Shown here piece by piece: positions 30,451 through 41,622 of a DNA stretch of 64,000 nucleotides; positions within the stretch are counted from its first letter, which is position 1; the number at the start of each line of letters is the position of its first letter. A program made the position numbers and the translations under genes. This stretch comes from Vanessa cardui (Eukaryota; Arthropoda; Insecta; Lepidoptera; Nymphalidae): assembly GCF_905220365.1 (NCBI RefSeq), contig NC_061133.1, positions 11,832,171-11,896,170 on the forward strand, given 5' to 3'. The notes under the pieces are model-generated. The model did no database searches and was not told the origin of the DNA. It saw only the letters and a program-made list of their open reading frames with translations.

Positions 30451-31681
30451 AAAGGTAAAAATGCAACTCAAGCCGCGAAAAAAATTTGTGATGTTTATGG
30501 ACCTAATGCAGTATTTGTGAGAGTAGCGCAAGTTTGGTTTAAGCGTTTTCAAGCAGGAAATTTTGATATCAAAGATGCATCTCGCTCTGGTCGCCCTGTT
30601 ACGGACAAAATTGATGCCATTTTTGAAAAAGTGGAGCAAGATCAGCATATTAGTAGTTACGATGTAGCTGAAGAACTGGCAATTGACCACAAAACGGTTT
30701 TGACTCATTTGAATAAAGCTGGGTACACAAAAAAGCTCGATATATGGGTGCCTCATGAACTCACTGAAAGAAACCTAATGAACCGTGTACTCATTTGTGA
30801 TTCTTTATTACGACGTAATGAAACCGAACCATTTTTAAAGAAGCTGATAACTGGTGATGAAAAGTGGATCACATACGACAAGAACGTGCGAAAAAGATCG
30901 TAGTCAAAGGTCGGTCAAGCTTCACAGACTGTGGCAAAACCCGGATTAACTCGCAACAAGGTAATGATGTGTGTATGGTGGGATTGGAAGGGCATCATTT
31001 ATTATGAGCTGTTACCGCCCGGCAGGAACATCGATTCAGAACTGTATTGCGAACAATTGATGAGATTGAAGCAAAAAATTGAGAGAAAGCGGCCAGAATT
31101 GATCTCCAGAAGGGGTGTGGTTTTTTCACCATGACAACGCTAGACCTCACACATCTTTAGCCACTCAACAAAAATTACGAGAGTTTGGCTGGGAGGTATT
31201 AATGCATCCGCCGTATAGTCCTGACCTTGCACCTTCAGATTTTCATCTGTTTCGGTCTCTGCAGAATTCCTTAGGCAGTGTCAGGTTAACATCACGAGAG
31301 GACTGCGAAAACCACTTGTCGCAGTTTTTCGATCAGAAGCCCCAAAATTTTTACAGCAATGGGATCATGTCACTACCAACAAGATGGCAAAAAGTTATGG
31401 AACAAAATGGCACCTACATATTCAAATTCAAATTCAAATTCAAATTCAAACTGTTTATTTGTAAAATTTTTGAAAACAACAAAAATTTCGCCACTAGGCA
31501 TACAAATATAAATTGGTACACATTATTACTTTACATTAATTGAAATATAAAAAAAATAATTAACTGCTAAAACATAAAAAAAAAACAATAATAATAAAAC
31601 ATTAATTAAAATATGTCAAAATATAATATAATTAGAAATAAGATTGATTAGGAAAATAGATACGAACTTAGGCAAACATCA

Positions 31682-34556
31682 TTAACTAATATCAAAAAAT
31701 TCAGAGATTTTGTAAAATGTCTTTTCAATGAGGTATACTTTTAATTTACGCTTAAATAGAGGTATTGGTAATGATTTTATGTATTCTGGCAATTTATTAA
31801 ATACCTTTACTGACATTCTAAAAATTCCTTTTTGCATTAAGGCCGTGTGGGAGGGGCTCAGATGCAACTTACTCTCGTTTCTCAAATTTCGATTATGTAC
31901 TGAATGTGCTAAATTAAACTGGCTAGGATTATTTTTCACAAACATTGCTACTTCATAAATATACAAAGATGGAAAAGTCAATATATTTAGCTTTTTAAAG
32001 TGTGATTTACATGATTCTTCTACCTTTAGACCACAAATAGCTCGTATGCATCGTTTCTGAGCTTTAAATACTTTTTCCCAGTCTGTAGAATTTCCCCAGA
32101 AAATGACACCATACCGTAAAATTGAGGCAACATAACCATTGTATGCTATGAGAGTAGTCTCAAGACTAGAAATGCGCACTAGCTTTTTTAGTACAAAGGC
32201 GAATTTACTTAATTTTGCACAAGTGTCCTCTATATGTGATTTCCAATTTAATTGCCTATCTATTGTTAAACCTAAAAATTTTGTATGGTTTTCAGATGGA
32301 ATTGTAATTCCCTCGTAACGTAAGTTTATATTAGTAGATTTTATTCTTTGTTGAAAATGCATAATTTTAGTTTTATTTAAATTTATCATTAGTTTATTTT
32401 TATCAATCCAATCTATTATATCCCTTAATGCGTCATTTATATCTTGTTCATAACTTTCGATTTTATCGCCCTTAATTATTACAGTACAGTCATCAGCGAA
32501 AAGTACCATTTCATGTTTTGTCGATTCAGTAATGTCATTTATATAGCATAGAAACAAGAGGGGTCCTAAAATACTACCTTGTGGTACACCAAAATTGTTT
32601 GATTTATACTGTGATATATATTTACACTCTTCCTTTCTTTCTATATTTAGGTTAGTTATTTCAGTATATTGCAATCTATTTTCTAAGTAGGATATTATAA
32701 GTTCAAGAGATATACCCCTTATCCCCATTCCATATAATTTATTTTTTAATATATTATGATCTACGCGATCAAAAGCTTTAGACATATCTAAAAATATGGC
32801 ACAGACTGGTTTCCTTAGATCCATATTATAAGTTACTTCCTTTAGTAAATCATAAATCGCCATATTGGTGTTACTGTTTTTTCGAAATCCTTTTTGTTGA
32901 CGTACTATTATTTTATGATTATCTAAGAAATTAATTAGCCTATTAAATATTACCTTTTCAAAAACCTTTGCAATTACCGGAATAAGTGCAACCCTGTCGA
33001 TAGTTTGATATGTTATAACGACATCCTTTTTTGAAAATTGGTATTATTTTGGAAAGTTTAAGAGCATCAGGAAATTTACCAGAACACAACGAAAGATTTA
33101 CTATATGGGTTAATAATGGTGCTAAAATGTCTACATTTTGTTTAAGTATTTTTGTATTTATACCATCATACCCAACACTTTGTGTGTTATTTAAATTTAG
33201 AATAATATTTTTAAGTTCAATATAATCAGTGGGCTTAAAAAACAATGATTCAACTATATTATAATTTTTATACAAAGTAACGTTATATGAATAAGATATT
33301 TTATTATAATTTGTTATTTCATCTATAAAAAAATTATTAAATTTGTTAGCTATCTCCGTGGGGTTAGTTATTGTTACACCATTATCATTGATTTTACTAG
33401 CAGTAATTCTGGGTAAGCAATTATTTGTATTTCTAATTACCTCCCAAGAAGCTTTTGATTTATTTACCGCGTTTTTTATTTTAAAATTATTTTGAGCACG
33501 TTTAGTCAAATTTATAATTTTATTGTATCTTTCTTTATACGTTTTTAAATTTTCTCTATTTACTATCGTTCTTGATTTCCTGTATATCCATAAAAGCTCT
33601 CTTTTTTTCCTACTGCATACTCTTATACCGCGTGTTATCCATTTTGGTGATTTATTTGATTTCATGACATTTTTTTTTAACGGAAAACATAGTTCATAAA
33701 ATAAACAAAAAATATCTTTAAACATATTGTACGATATGTCAACATTATTACTATTATATATATCATAGAATGAAAGACTTTGTAAGCACTCAGTGAATTT
33801 TTTGGAATTTTCATTAGAATAATCACGTTTCTTTATATACCAAAATTTTAGAAGGCATTGTTTTTTAATGGGAAATTTTAAAATTTGTGCATTATGATCA
33901 GATAGCGCAAGTTCCTCTATTTCAATTTTACAACCTTTGAAATTGACTATAAAATTAACTAAACAAGTATTAGAACCAGGTCTTGTTGGTTGTTTAATTA
34001 ACAACTTAAGATTATATGTCAGTAATAGATTTTCAAAGTCAAATACAATATTATTACGATTAAGAATATTAATGTTAATGTCACCACAAATAATACATTT
34101 TTTTTTAGAATTAAAACAAATTTTTTTAAATATACAGTTAAGAACATTGAAAAAACAATTTATATCAGAGTTAGGAATTCTATATATGCAAATTAATATT
34201 ATATTAAAATCAATCAATTCAATACCACAACATTCAACAACACATTTATAAGATAAGTTTTTTACATAGGGTAGTTCTTTATACTCAAAAACACCTTCTC
34301 TGGTTAATATACATGCCCCGCCTCTTTTATTTTCACGCGTGTAAATGCTCGCTATTTTAAAATGTGACAGATTCAAAAGATTTTCATTCCCAGTAGCTAT
34401 AAAGTGTTCAGTAATACATAGAATATCAATTTGTTTTTTTTCTTGTAGTAGTTCTTCCAAACATACGGTTAGTAAATCAGATTTATTTATAAGACCCGCT
34501 ATATTTTGATGCATTATTCTCATATAAGTGCTAGCAACGAAAGGAGTTGTCTTCAT
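31682..34556 (-). pseudogene. CR1-like LINE ORF2 (endonuclease + RT), one frameshift
   Basis: The endonuclease comes first: RIMHQNIAGLINKSDLL, CITEHFI, ICIYRIPNSD, IICGDINI, ELALSDHNAQI. A linker and the RT entry (SKIIPIFKKGCRYNISNYR) follow. The frame is lost at about 32990-33005, just where the RT palm begins, and recovers in the adjacent frame (IPVIAKVFEKVIF, then QQKGFRKNSNTNMAIYDLL, AIFLDMSKAFDRVDHNIL, FGVPQGSILGPLLFLCYIND, VLFADDCTVI) to a stop at 31682. No RNase H domain is seen, as expected for the CR1 group. A single small indel is the only lesion noticed. The start overlaps ORF1 by 26 nt. Confidence 0.88.
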
Positions 34557-35577
34557 GACCTGTTTTGGATAATGTATGTGTATTATTTTTTTCAGTTGGC
34601 AAAATTTCCAGTTGAATACTGTTGATTAAACTTTGTAAATCTTGAAAAACTTGTCGCATGCCATTGTGACTGATTCTTCCTGTTTTTTCCGAAAACATTA
34701 CATAATTACATTTTAAGTTACGGTTAGAGTCAAGTACGTAAGCGCATTCATGAGTTTGTTGATCCAAATACAGCAAATTATTAAACATTTCTACCCTGTA
34801 ATTATAAAGTGATGAATACTTGCTATATTTGTAATTTGGTACACAAATGATAATATTAGTATGTTTGAGTTGTAAAGTGATGTTTCTGATATGCACAACA
34901 AGCTTATAATAGTCATTTGTTTGGTTGAAATCTTCCTCTCCAACAATAATAACGCAAAAATCTTCCTTGGTGAATGATTTCAAATTGATATCTAAACTTT
35001 GAAACAAGGTATTTACTCCAACATTTGTATAAAGATAACGACATATTTGGTACTCTGATCCGAATTTTTCTTCTGCGAGGGACAGCGAATTATGATACTT
35101 ATTCGTAGTAAAAACGTACATTCTCTTTGATTTTTCATGTTTCAAGTTTTTATTTTGCAATTTAGACATATCTGCTGACTTTTGTTCAATATTACTATTG
35201 CATGCTGAACTGTGTGCAAATTTATTTTGATGTGTTAATACAGAATTTAATTTTAAATTATTTGGTAAAGATTTTTTCTGATTAACTTTTTTTTCCGAAT
35301 TTTTTCTTATGTTTTGTTTTAAACTTTCGTTGTCCAATGTTAAGTTATTTATTTTTTCATATGCTGCTTGTAATTCTAACTTCAAATGATTTATTTGTTG
35401 TTTTAAACACGATAATGTACCGATATTTTCTTCATCATCAGTTAAATATGGTAAACTTTGACTGGATTCATTAAGTATGTTCTGGGTTTGAAAGCTGTCA
35501 TCCATTGGAATATTATTAATTTCGATGTTTTCTTGTTGCCTCGGTCGTCGTGTCGTTACATTGTTATGAAATTCCAT
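34531..35577 (-). CDS. CR1-like LINE ORF1 protein (coiled coil + SGNH-like domain), intact frame
   Basis: 348 residues. The N-terminus has a Gln/Asn-rich segment and then a coiled coil at about residues 55-95 (LKQQINHLKLELQAAYEKIN, LTLDNESLKQNI). A Lys/Ser-rich linker follows. From about residue 150 the chain resembles a decayed SGNH hydrolase fold: a beta strand ending KRMYVFTTNKYHNSLSL, the block DFCVIIVGEEDFNQ in the place of a GxND motif, and near the end GRISHNGMRQVFQDL in the place of the terminal His motif. Esterase-type ORF1 proteins are known in CR1-group LINEs. The classical catalytic Ser block is not obvious here, so activity is doubtful. No zinc knuckle is present. Confidence 0.7.
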   Translation of the reverse strand: MEFHNNVTTRRPRQQENIEINNIPMDDSFQTQNILNESSQSLPYLTDDEENIGTLSCLKQQINHLKLELQAAYEKINNLTLDNESLKQNIRKNSEKKVNQKKSLPNNLKLNSVLTHQNKFAHSSACNSNIEQKSADMSKLQNKNLKHEKSKRMYVFTTNKYHNSLSLAEEKFGSEYQICRYLYTNVGVNTLFQSLDINLKSFTKEDFCVIIVGEEDFNQTNDYYKLVVHIRNITLQLKHTNIIICVPNYKYSKYSSLYNYRVEMFNNLLYLDQQTHECAYVLDSNRNLKCNYVMFSEKTGRISHNGMRQVFQDLQSLINSIQLEILPTEKNNTHTLSKTGHEDNSFRC

Positions 35578-36318
35578 TTTGCTTAAATATTTTAAAGTGT
35601 AATTTTATTTATAACTATTTTTTCGAACTTATATGATTCTAGTATTGTAAATAATGTTTTAAAAGAAATATAAATTCAAACTTTTCGTGAGTTCGAACTC
35701 TGGTTGCTTGCGAATCTATTCACCCGTTGTCTCCACTAGACCAACTGAACGCATAGGGATTTGCTAAAATAGCGCTTCAGTATCAGTGCGTTAGTTTATT
35801 ATTTATTTAAGAAGTAATGTGGAGTTTTTTGTGGGTAAACTTATTATACTTGTTTTGTTTCACTGCATACAATTTAATACACAAAAGTTAATAATTATTT
35901 TCGGTACAAATTAATGTTTTTTATTTACTTATCTCTTTATATAAACTTATTTTCTTCTTCTCCTTTTTTAATGGTCTGTTTAAACGCACTATTCACCTGT
36001 TTGGAGAGTTAACGCCAACTTAATCACTTTGTCTTTACACTAATTCACAGCCAATATAGTTTTAAGCACAGTTTTTGTTTCACGAAACTATTTGTTAAGA
36101 TAACATTCTCACAGTAGTATCATATTATACATATCTTGTTCGTAGATTTTTTGTGCACATAAAAACTTTTTAATATTTTTATTTTACGATTATTCTGGAG
36201 CTAACTATTAACCGTCCAGCCATTTACACCGTCACCGTCTAAACCGGTGGCGAACCATTTATACTTTAGTCAAATGTAAATAAAATATAAAAAATTTTTT
36301 TTTTGAATTTTCATATAA

Positions 36319-36347
36319 ATTACGAAGAAACTTTTTCCCCAACCTAT
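36319..36347 (+). repeat. Mariner right terminal inverted repeat
   Basis: Ends ACGAAGAAACTTTTTCCCCA then ACCTAT, followed by TA. Mate of 28558-28586. Confidence 0.85.
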
Positions 36348-36349
36348 TA

Positions 36350-36920
36350 TATTGGAATTTATTTTATCGCGTTTTTATATGTATTTTAAGGATGTATCCA
36401 AATTTTAACCGATACACAGATAGGTAACGAGGTGATTTTCGTGAATGGCAACTCGACGATACTTAGTGATCCAAAAATTAGCCTGGTACAAATGGTTCAA
36501 TTGTTCCATTAAAATTAATGTATTTGCGTCGGTATGGCGGGCGGTAAGCCACACCCGAGAAGTATGGATTTACGGTACCACCTACTTCGTTTTTTTTCGA
36601 CTATCTGAAAATACAAGCATTTTTGTGGAACAAATCGTTCGACACTCGTTATTTTTCCGACACATTCGATTAAAGCCCACGCGATTGGGCCGCCGGTGCG
36701 AGCGGTATGACCATCATTTTCCTTTTTGCCTTTACGTAATTAGACCCCTGAAGAACCGCCATACTGGTACAAATGACCAAATCTTTTGTCATTATCATCT
36801 CCCGGTCTAATATATTTCGAAAACGCGTGCCAGTAACTTAATACCTATTAGTACTCAGCAAAGGTAGAAGCTGTCTTATTAATTTAAATATAATATACAT
36901 AAGTAAATCGTTTTATTTTT
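36350..36920. other. Unassigned segment right of mariner
   Basis: Moderately GC-rich with a 121-codon plus-strand frame (36445-36810) that shows no domain, signal peptide or splice context. No function assigned. Confidence 0.35.
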
Positions 36921-36925
36921 TACAC

Positions 36926-37065
36926 CGGCAATGCCCAACCATTCTTGGGAACTAAGATGTTATGTCCTTTGCCTGCAGATACTCTCACTCGCTCACTCTT
37001 CCTACTCATTTAAAGAGTGAGCGAGCGAGACAAAGTATTATTTTTTTGGCGGTATAATCATTCAT
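36926..37065 (+). repeat. Repeat family B fragment
   Basis: CCAACCATTCTTGGGAACTA, AAGATGTTATGTCC. It is followed by an inverted GAGTGAGCGAG arrangement around 36980-37032 and a GGCGGTATAATCA remnant. Confidence 0.55.
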
Positions 37066-37670
37066 ATATATAATAATATATAAATACAATTGTTTTAAAA
37101 ATAATTAAACGAGATAATATTTTTATATAAATTAAAATATTATTCAGTCGTTACCAACGTTTTTTCATTTCTGCACGTTTTAGTATATTAAAAAAATGTT
37201 TAACGTGCGGAAACGGATTCATTACCCTAACATAAAGGTATGAAAATTATGAGCTAGATTTTGTTAAAAGATTTTTTTATATATATTTATATGAGATAGA
37301 TATACATTGTGACATTTTAATTTTATTTTATAAAGTAGGTATGTCACGGAGTACTGTATTTAAAGAGCCATACCTCACCACATAACATACCTCCTAGTTA
37401 ATATATTTTATATGACATATTCACTGTTGAAAGTATGACATTACATATTAAATGCTTTTGTAGTAACAATGTAACAATGCTTTTAACCAAACGTATTATT
37501 ATACATATAAAAGTTTCAGAAGACAGTGGACAGTATCTTTCACAGTACGAAAATTCTCCGTATTATTATTATTAATCGCTTTAAAAATACAAAAAAAATC
37601 AATAAAAATATTGAAGTATTTTATTTCTTTAATATGCGACAACATCACATACATTACTCTGTTCCCAATG
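37066..37670. other. Intron, nothing recognised
   Basis: Very AT-rich; no identifiable element. Confidence 0.4.
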
Positions 37671-37674
37671 TAGT

Positions 37675-37830
37675 AGTAGTAGCTAAAGCACTTGTGTTAT
37701 GGAAAATCAGAAGTAACTATAAGACAAACACGCAGGCCCAAGTCAATACAGAAAACTAATGAACTTTTTCTACATCGGGTTTGCATGGGTATGCAAACTG
37801 GTGTACCGACAACTCGACCACGGAGGTTGT
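37675..37830 (-). repeat. SINE family D, minus orientation
   Basis: AGCTAAAGCACTTGTGTTAT, GAAAATCAGAAGTAACTATA, CTAATGAACTTTTTCTACAT, ending near ACTCGACCACGGAGG, where the tRNA head would be. Confidence 0.7.
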
Positions 37831-37904
37831 CTTGAATAAGTATTGAAGTGTATTTGTGACTACCAACGCCCATAGACTCTAGCACTGTACGAAATATTCA
37901 TTCT

Positions 37905-38222
37905 ATCATCAAAATCATCAAAATCAAAATAAACTTTATTCAAATGGGCTTTTACAAGCGCTTTTAAATCGTCATTTAAAAATTAAGTGAAATTACCATC
38001 GGTTCGAAAAGTAGATTCTACGAGAAGAACCGGCAAGAAACTCAGTAGTTACTCTTTTTCAACATTTAAAAAATACTATCATATTAGTTAAATACAATTA
38101 AATATGTATGTAATGTAACCTGCCTGGAAGTCAACAGGTATTAATTCCAAGCTTTTTTATCATCTACAAAATTTTGTATCGAATAATATGCCTTTTCTAC
38201 CAATGTATTTTTATAAACGATT
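37905..38222 (-). repeat. CR1-like LINE 3' end (family Z), uninterrupted copy
   Basis: ATCAAAATCAAAATAAACTT, GGGCTTTTACAAGCGCTTTT, GAAGAACCGGCAAGAAACTC, GTAACCTGCCTGGAAGTCAA, TTCTACCAATGTATTTTTAT. This copy shows the continuous form of the sequence split by the R1-clade LINE at 20853/26459. Confidence 0.75.
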
Positions 38223-38385
38223 TGAATCTACGAAACATAATCAATGCTACCAACCGTGGAAAGTAAGTGGACACTTCTGTGCTGTTAATCTGAGTTTTCT
38301 TGTTTGAGGGAAAATATATATCAAGAAATACAGAGATATACCCAGAGAGCTTCGCGCAAATTACTACTAAGTAAAACATTTTGGC

Positions 38386-38547
38386 TTAGTAAAATATATT
38401 TTTTATTCGAATAAATCGAAATTTAATGAGCGCTCGTTCCAGCAAGACGCGAATCAGAACGGGCAGTGAAACAGCTGCAATCACAAAACAAATGGATGGT
38501 GGAATAATATCAAAAAGATCTCCAGATTGGCGTCCGATTATTTCCAT
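38386..38547 (-). other. Short ORF with a hydrophobic segment, unassigned
   Basis: 53 codons from ATG 38547: MEIIGRQSGDLFDIIPPS then a membrane-like ICFVIAAVSLPVLIRVL and a basic end. No supporting splice site or homologue is recognised. It sits in the first coding intron of the dpr-like gene and could be chance. Confidence 0.15.
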
Positions 38548-38624
38548 AAGATTTCTGGAAAGTGTTTGTTATTGGTCTACAAAGAGTTCAATACAAAATT
38601 CAAGCTTACATTGAGGTTAGTGTT

Positions 38625-39390
38625 CAATCGGTATTGAATTTACAAATTTCAATAGAAAATCTCGTGTGTAAATTTGAACGATTCTATGTATTTAATCTTT
38701 TTATCTCAAAAATAGTTTTATTCAGTTAAACATGTTTATTCTAAGTGTAAAAAGCTTACTTAATTAATTTTGTAAAATTGAAAGTAAACAATAATTCATA
38801 TTTAATTAATTGTCTATGATTTTAAAGAATCTATTTTAAAATAGAGTTTTTTTTATTTCTATATGGAAATCAAATCGAAATTAATTTCATTATTTTTTAA
38901 CTATGTTTTTTTTTTTATATAAATAACGTGAGCAATTGATTAGAAGCATCAAAAAACTAGAACGGCTGACGTTCAAACAGAAAGCGACTATTTCAAATGA
39001 ATCGAGGAACCAGTTAATTAAAATATATATACATACATAATAGTAAATTGTTTAAACTTATTATATTATTAAAGTAGAATGAACTCTTAAAAAAAACATA
39101 CGATTAAAATACATAACACACATTTAATTGCTTCAAATTTTTACTTGAAAGGTAAAGTAATTGATTATTTTCAAAAATAATATGTAATATATAAGATCTA
39201 TAAACGTTATCCCTCCCATTTCGTCGCTTAAAGTTAAAACTACCAATCTATATAATCATAATGAGCACCTACGTCACGAAAGGAATAACTATGTTACATT
39301 TCAATTCAAGCGGATGTATAGTTTCGAAGTATTTCATGATAAGTGTTATTTCGCATATATATATGTATGTATCATATTGTGAAACATTTA
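38625..39390. other. Intron just downstream of the signal-peptide exon
   Basis: AT-rich; no element recognised up to the donor at 39391. Confidence 0.4.
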
Positions 39391-39391
39391 C

Positions 39392-39452
39392 CTTTGCAAG
39401 GAAGAGCGGCAAGCGCGGCGAAAAACAGCGCCGCTGCGGCCGGCGCACACAT
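39392..39452 (-). CDS. dpr-like gene, coding exon 1 (signal peptide)
   Basis: The start codon is at 39452-39450 on the minus strand. It opens 20 codons plus one base that read as a secretion signal: M-C-A-P, an alanine run, then LFFAALAALPCK. The exon ends at an AAAG|GTAAATG donor (intron from 39391). The leftover G (phase 1) completes a Gly codon with the first two bases of the exon at 19624, which is why I join them. Candidate 3' splice sites just upstream (CAG at 39477-39475 and at 39456-39454) suggest 5'UTR exons further right, or the UTR may be contiguous. The patch is strongly GC-rich in AT-rich surroundings, as expected of a coding exon. Known of the family: dpr proteins are secreted-pathway surface receptors with N-terminal signals. 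The assignment to dpr rests on exons 3 and 4. Confidence 0.72.
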
Positions 39453-39579
39453 CACTGCTACATCCTTATTAACACTGCAACAAAGAAAATTATAAACAAT
39501 CGTAATCAACTCCCAAAGAAAAGCTTTTACTTTTAGAGAATTATAATTAATACAAACTAAATTTTATTTGTATCACAAC

Positions 39580-39860
39580 AACAACAACCTGTAAATTCCC
39601 ACTGCTGGGCTAAAGGCCTCCTCTCCCTTTGAGGAGAAGGTTTGGAACATATTCCACCACGCTGTTCCAATGCGGGTTGGTGGAATACACATGTGGCAGA
39701 ATTTCTATGAAATTTGTCACATGCGATTTCCTCACGATGTTTTCCTTCACCGCTGAGCACGAGATGAATTATAAAGGCAAATTAAGCACATGAATCAGCG
39801 GTGCTTGCCTGGGTTTGAACCCATCATCGGTTAAGATTCCAAGGCCATCTCGACTCGCTA
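39580..39860 (-). repeat. SINE family A, minus orientation, well preserved
   Basis: (CAA)n, CCTGTAAATTCCCACTGCTG, GGCCTCCTCTCCCTTTGAGG, CCACCACGCTGTTCCAATGC, and at the far end the tRNA head inverse (CTTGCCTGGGTTTGAACCC, then CCATCTCGACTC). About 30 bp of the head are deleted near 39835. Confidence 0.85.
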
Positions 39861-41335
39861 TATATTTGTATTAAATGATAATTTGAAATAGAGTTTTGAT
39901 ACAAAAGTAACAAAATAGCATTTTTTGAAAAAATCCTTTGTACTTAATACAATTGCAAAACTCTTGATATTTACCATATATGGTATGACAAATGTATGAA
40001 TGTTGTGTTGTCAAGATTGTTCTACGTTGATAGAACGACAACAAGGTAAGCAAGTTGAATAACTAGGTTGTGGACTAACTGACGCAGTCATCCACTGGTA
40101 GGTAAATTTTAATTTTTAAGTACTATTTGTAAACATATTTGTTCGCGCCTGCGATTTTTATTTTTATTATATCTATATTATATAAACATCTAAATTTATT
40201 TATTTTTAACTAACATTATTTCATCATAATATATAAAACCTTTTTTTTACAACATTCATAAAGAAAAAGTAATTTGTAAAATCGAATGTTCAGAGATCTT
40301 CTTTTGTTTTTATTATTCACTTATTAAGTACTAATGACAATGTTACAATGTACCTACAATTAGATTGTAAGAATTACTAATATAAACTACATAGTTTTTG
40401 AAGCATTTTTTTGTTTGAGTTCGGATTAATTGACTTCGGACTCCAGTAAGTAATCGACAATATTTTATTGCACCAATTTAGTGAAGTTTTTTAAATGGAT
40501 AAGCATACACTAATCTTAAACACTACAAAATTTGATGTACTAAATTGGTATTTATATGTTGTAACTTGTAATTTGTTCTCCACGAAAGAAAGCATTGTGA
40601 TACAACTTGTTTAGTATAAAAGTAAACCACATGGCACCCATCTAAAGCAACGTGGTAGTGTACACTCTAAAAAATTTCACCTTAAAAGGAAAGGAGCTTA
40701 GTCCAAAAGGGAAATATAAATATTAACCAGGTATGTTTCTATGATATTTTAACAGTACAAGCCGACTATACAAATAAGGACATTATGTACATAAACCTTA
40801 TATAATATGAAAAAAAACGTTCATAGACTGTTCAAAAATTGATATTAATTTATTTGCAAGCACTCGTAGTATTGGTGCAATCTGCATTGCGGAGAAATAT
40901 ACGTACATAATCCGTTAAAGCGGTTTCGTTTTTCATAATCTAAGTTTGCCAGATTAAAAAAACCTATCGTACATACAGCGGTTACTTAACATTTCCAATA
41001 TTTCCGTTCAATTCATTGATATTAAATCAATGTTTTTTAAAAACATTTGTTTTGTAAATATCAAATAATATTACCTCAGTATTAATTCATGATAAGATAT
41101 TTCATTTCTAAGCATATATAAATATACGAAATACTTTATTTAGATGATAAATACTAACATTTTAGGCTTAACGGGGAAGATGTGATATTTTTATTTGTGT
41201 GTTTATTTTAAAGAACTCCAATAGGATAGACCACAAGTGTATTAAAATTCTAAAACACTTTAAGCTACTGCAAAAAATGCGGTTTTAAAATGTCAATTTC
41301 AATTTTCGCGTAACCAACGGATCCATATGTCGTAT
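39861..41335. other. No gene or clear repeat
   Basis: AT-rich sequence upstream of the signal-peptide exon. It would be a 5' intron or the upstream region; no promoter motif is convincing. Confidence 0.35.
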
Positions 41336-41622
41336 GACGTGGTAGTAGGGCTTTGTGCAAGCCCATCTGAGTAGGTACCACCCACTCATCAGTTATTCTA
41401 CCGCCAAATAACAGTACTCAATATTGTTGTGTTCCGGTTTGAAGGGTGAGTGAGCCAGTGTAACTACAGGCACAAGGGACGTAACATCTTAGTTCCCAAG
41501 TTTGGTGGCACATTGACGATGTAAGGAATTGTAATATTCCTTACAGCGTCATTGTCTATGGGTGATGGTGAACACTTACCATCGGGTGGCCCATATGCTC
41601 GTCCGCCAAACTATAAAAAAAC
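41336..41622 (-). repeat. Repeat family B copy, minus orientation, well preserved
   Basis: TGGTAGTAGGGCTTTGTGCA, GAGTAGGTACCACCCACTCA, GGTTTGAAGGGTGAGTGAGC, GGTGGCCCATATGCTCGTCC. Confidence 0.87.

Larger units (their letters stand above)
28740..31419 (+). pseudogene. Mariner transposase, disrupted
   Basis: Cut-and-paste DDD transposase. It starts MSESKEEILYILKFYYN at 28740 and is interrupted after codon 17 by the insertion 28791-30450. It resumes KGKNATQAAKKICDVYG (helix-turn-helix region). Landmarks: WVPHELTERN, TGDEKW (first Asp), HDNARPHT (second Asp), YSPDLAPSDFHLF (third Asp), with D34D spacing counted from HDN to the final D of APSD. There is an in-frame TAG at about 30901, replacing the Trp expected after RKRS. 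One extra T in a T run near 31121 shifts the frame at GVVF. The C-terminus is cut by the LINE after NGTYI, with the last codons probably at 36262-36285. Non-functional. Confidence 0.9.
31420..36260 (-). mobile_element. CR1/Jockey-group LINE, near full-length, inserted in mariner
   Basis: Its coding strand is minus. The 3' end is a (TTTGAA)n microsatellite (plus-strand 31420-31450) instead of plain poly-A. It interrupts the last codons of the mariner transposase, and mariner sequence resumes near 36261. It has two overlapping frames, ORF1 and ORF2, plus about 680 bp of 5' leader (35578-36260). CR1 group is suggested by the HQNIAGL-type endonuclease start, an ORF1 with a coiled coil and esterase-like domain, and a microsatellite tail. 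I cannot tell CR1, Daphne and Kiri-type families apart by eye. Confidence 0.85.
28558..36347 (+). mobile_element. Mariner-like transposon carrying two later insertions
   Basis: Inverted termini of about 28 bp: TTAGGTTGGGGAAAAAGTCT at the left (28558) and its inverse ending CTTTTTCCCCAACCTAT at 36347, each next to a TA dinucleotide. The element proper is only about 1.3 kb: 28558-28790, 30451-31419 and about 36261-36347. The rest is a 1.66-kb insertion and a 4.8-kb LINE. The transposase resembles the cecropia-type mariners (family call from motif spelling, not from a tree). Confidence 0.88.

Noticed and set aside
30268..30756. 162-codon minus-strand frame
   Set aside because: It runs across the family C end and the antisense of the mariner transposase; no independent coding evidence.
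33937..34251. 104-codon plus-strand frame
   Set aside because: Antisense shadow of the CR1-like LINE endonuclease region.
36445..36810. 121-codon plus-strand frame right of mariner
   Set aside because: No domain, signal peptide, splice sites or typical codon use; an open frame of this size occurs by chance.
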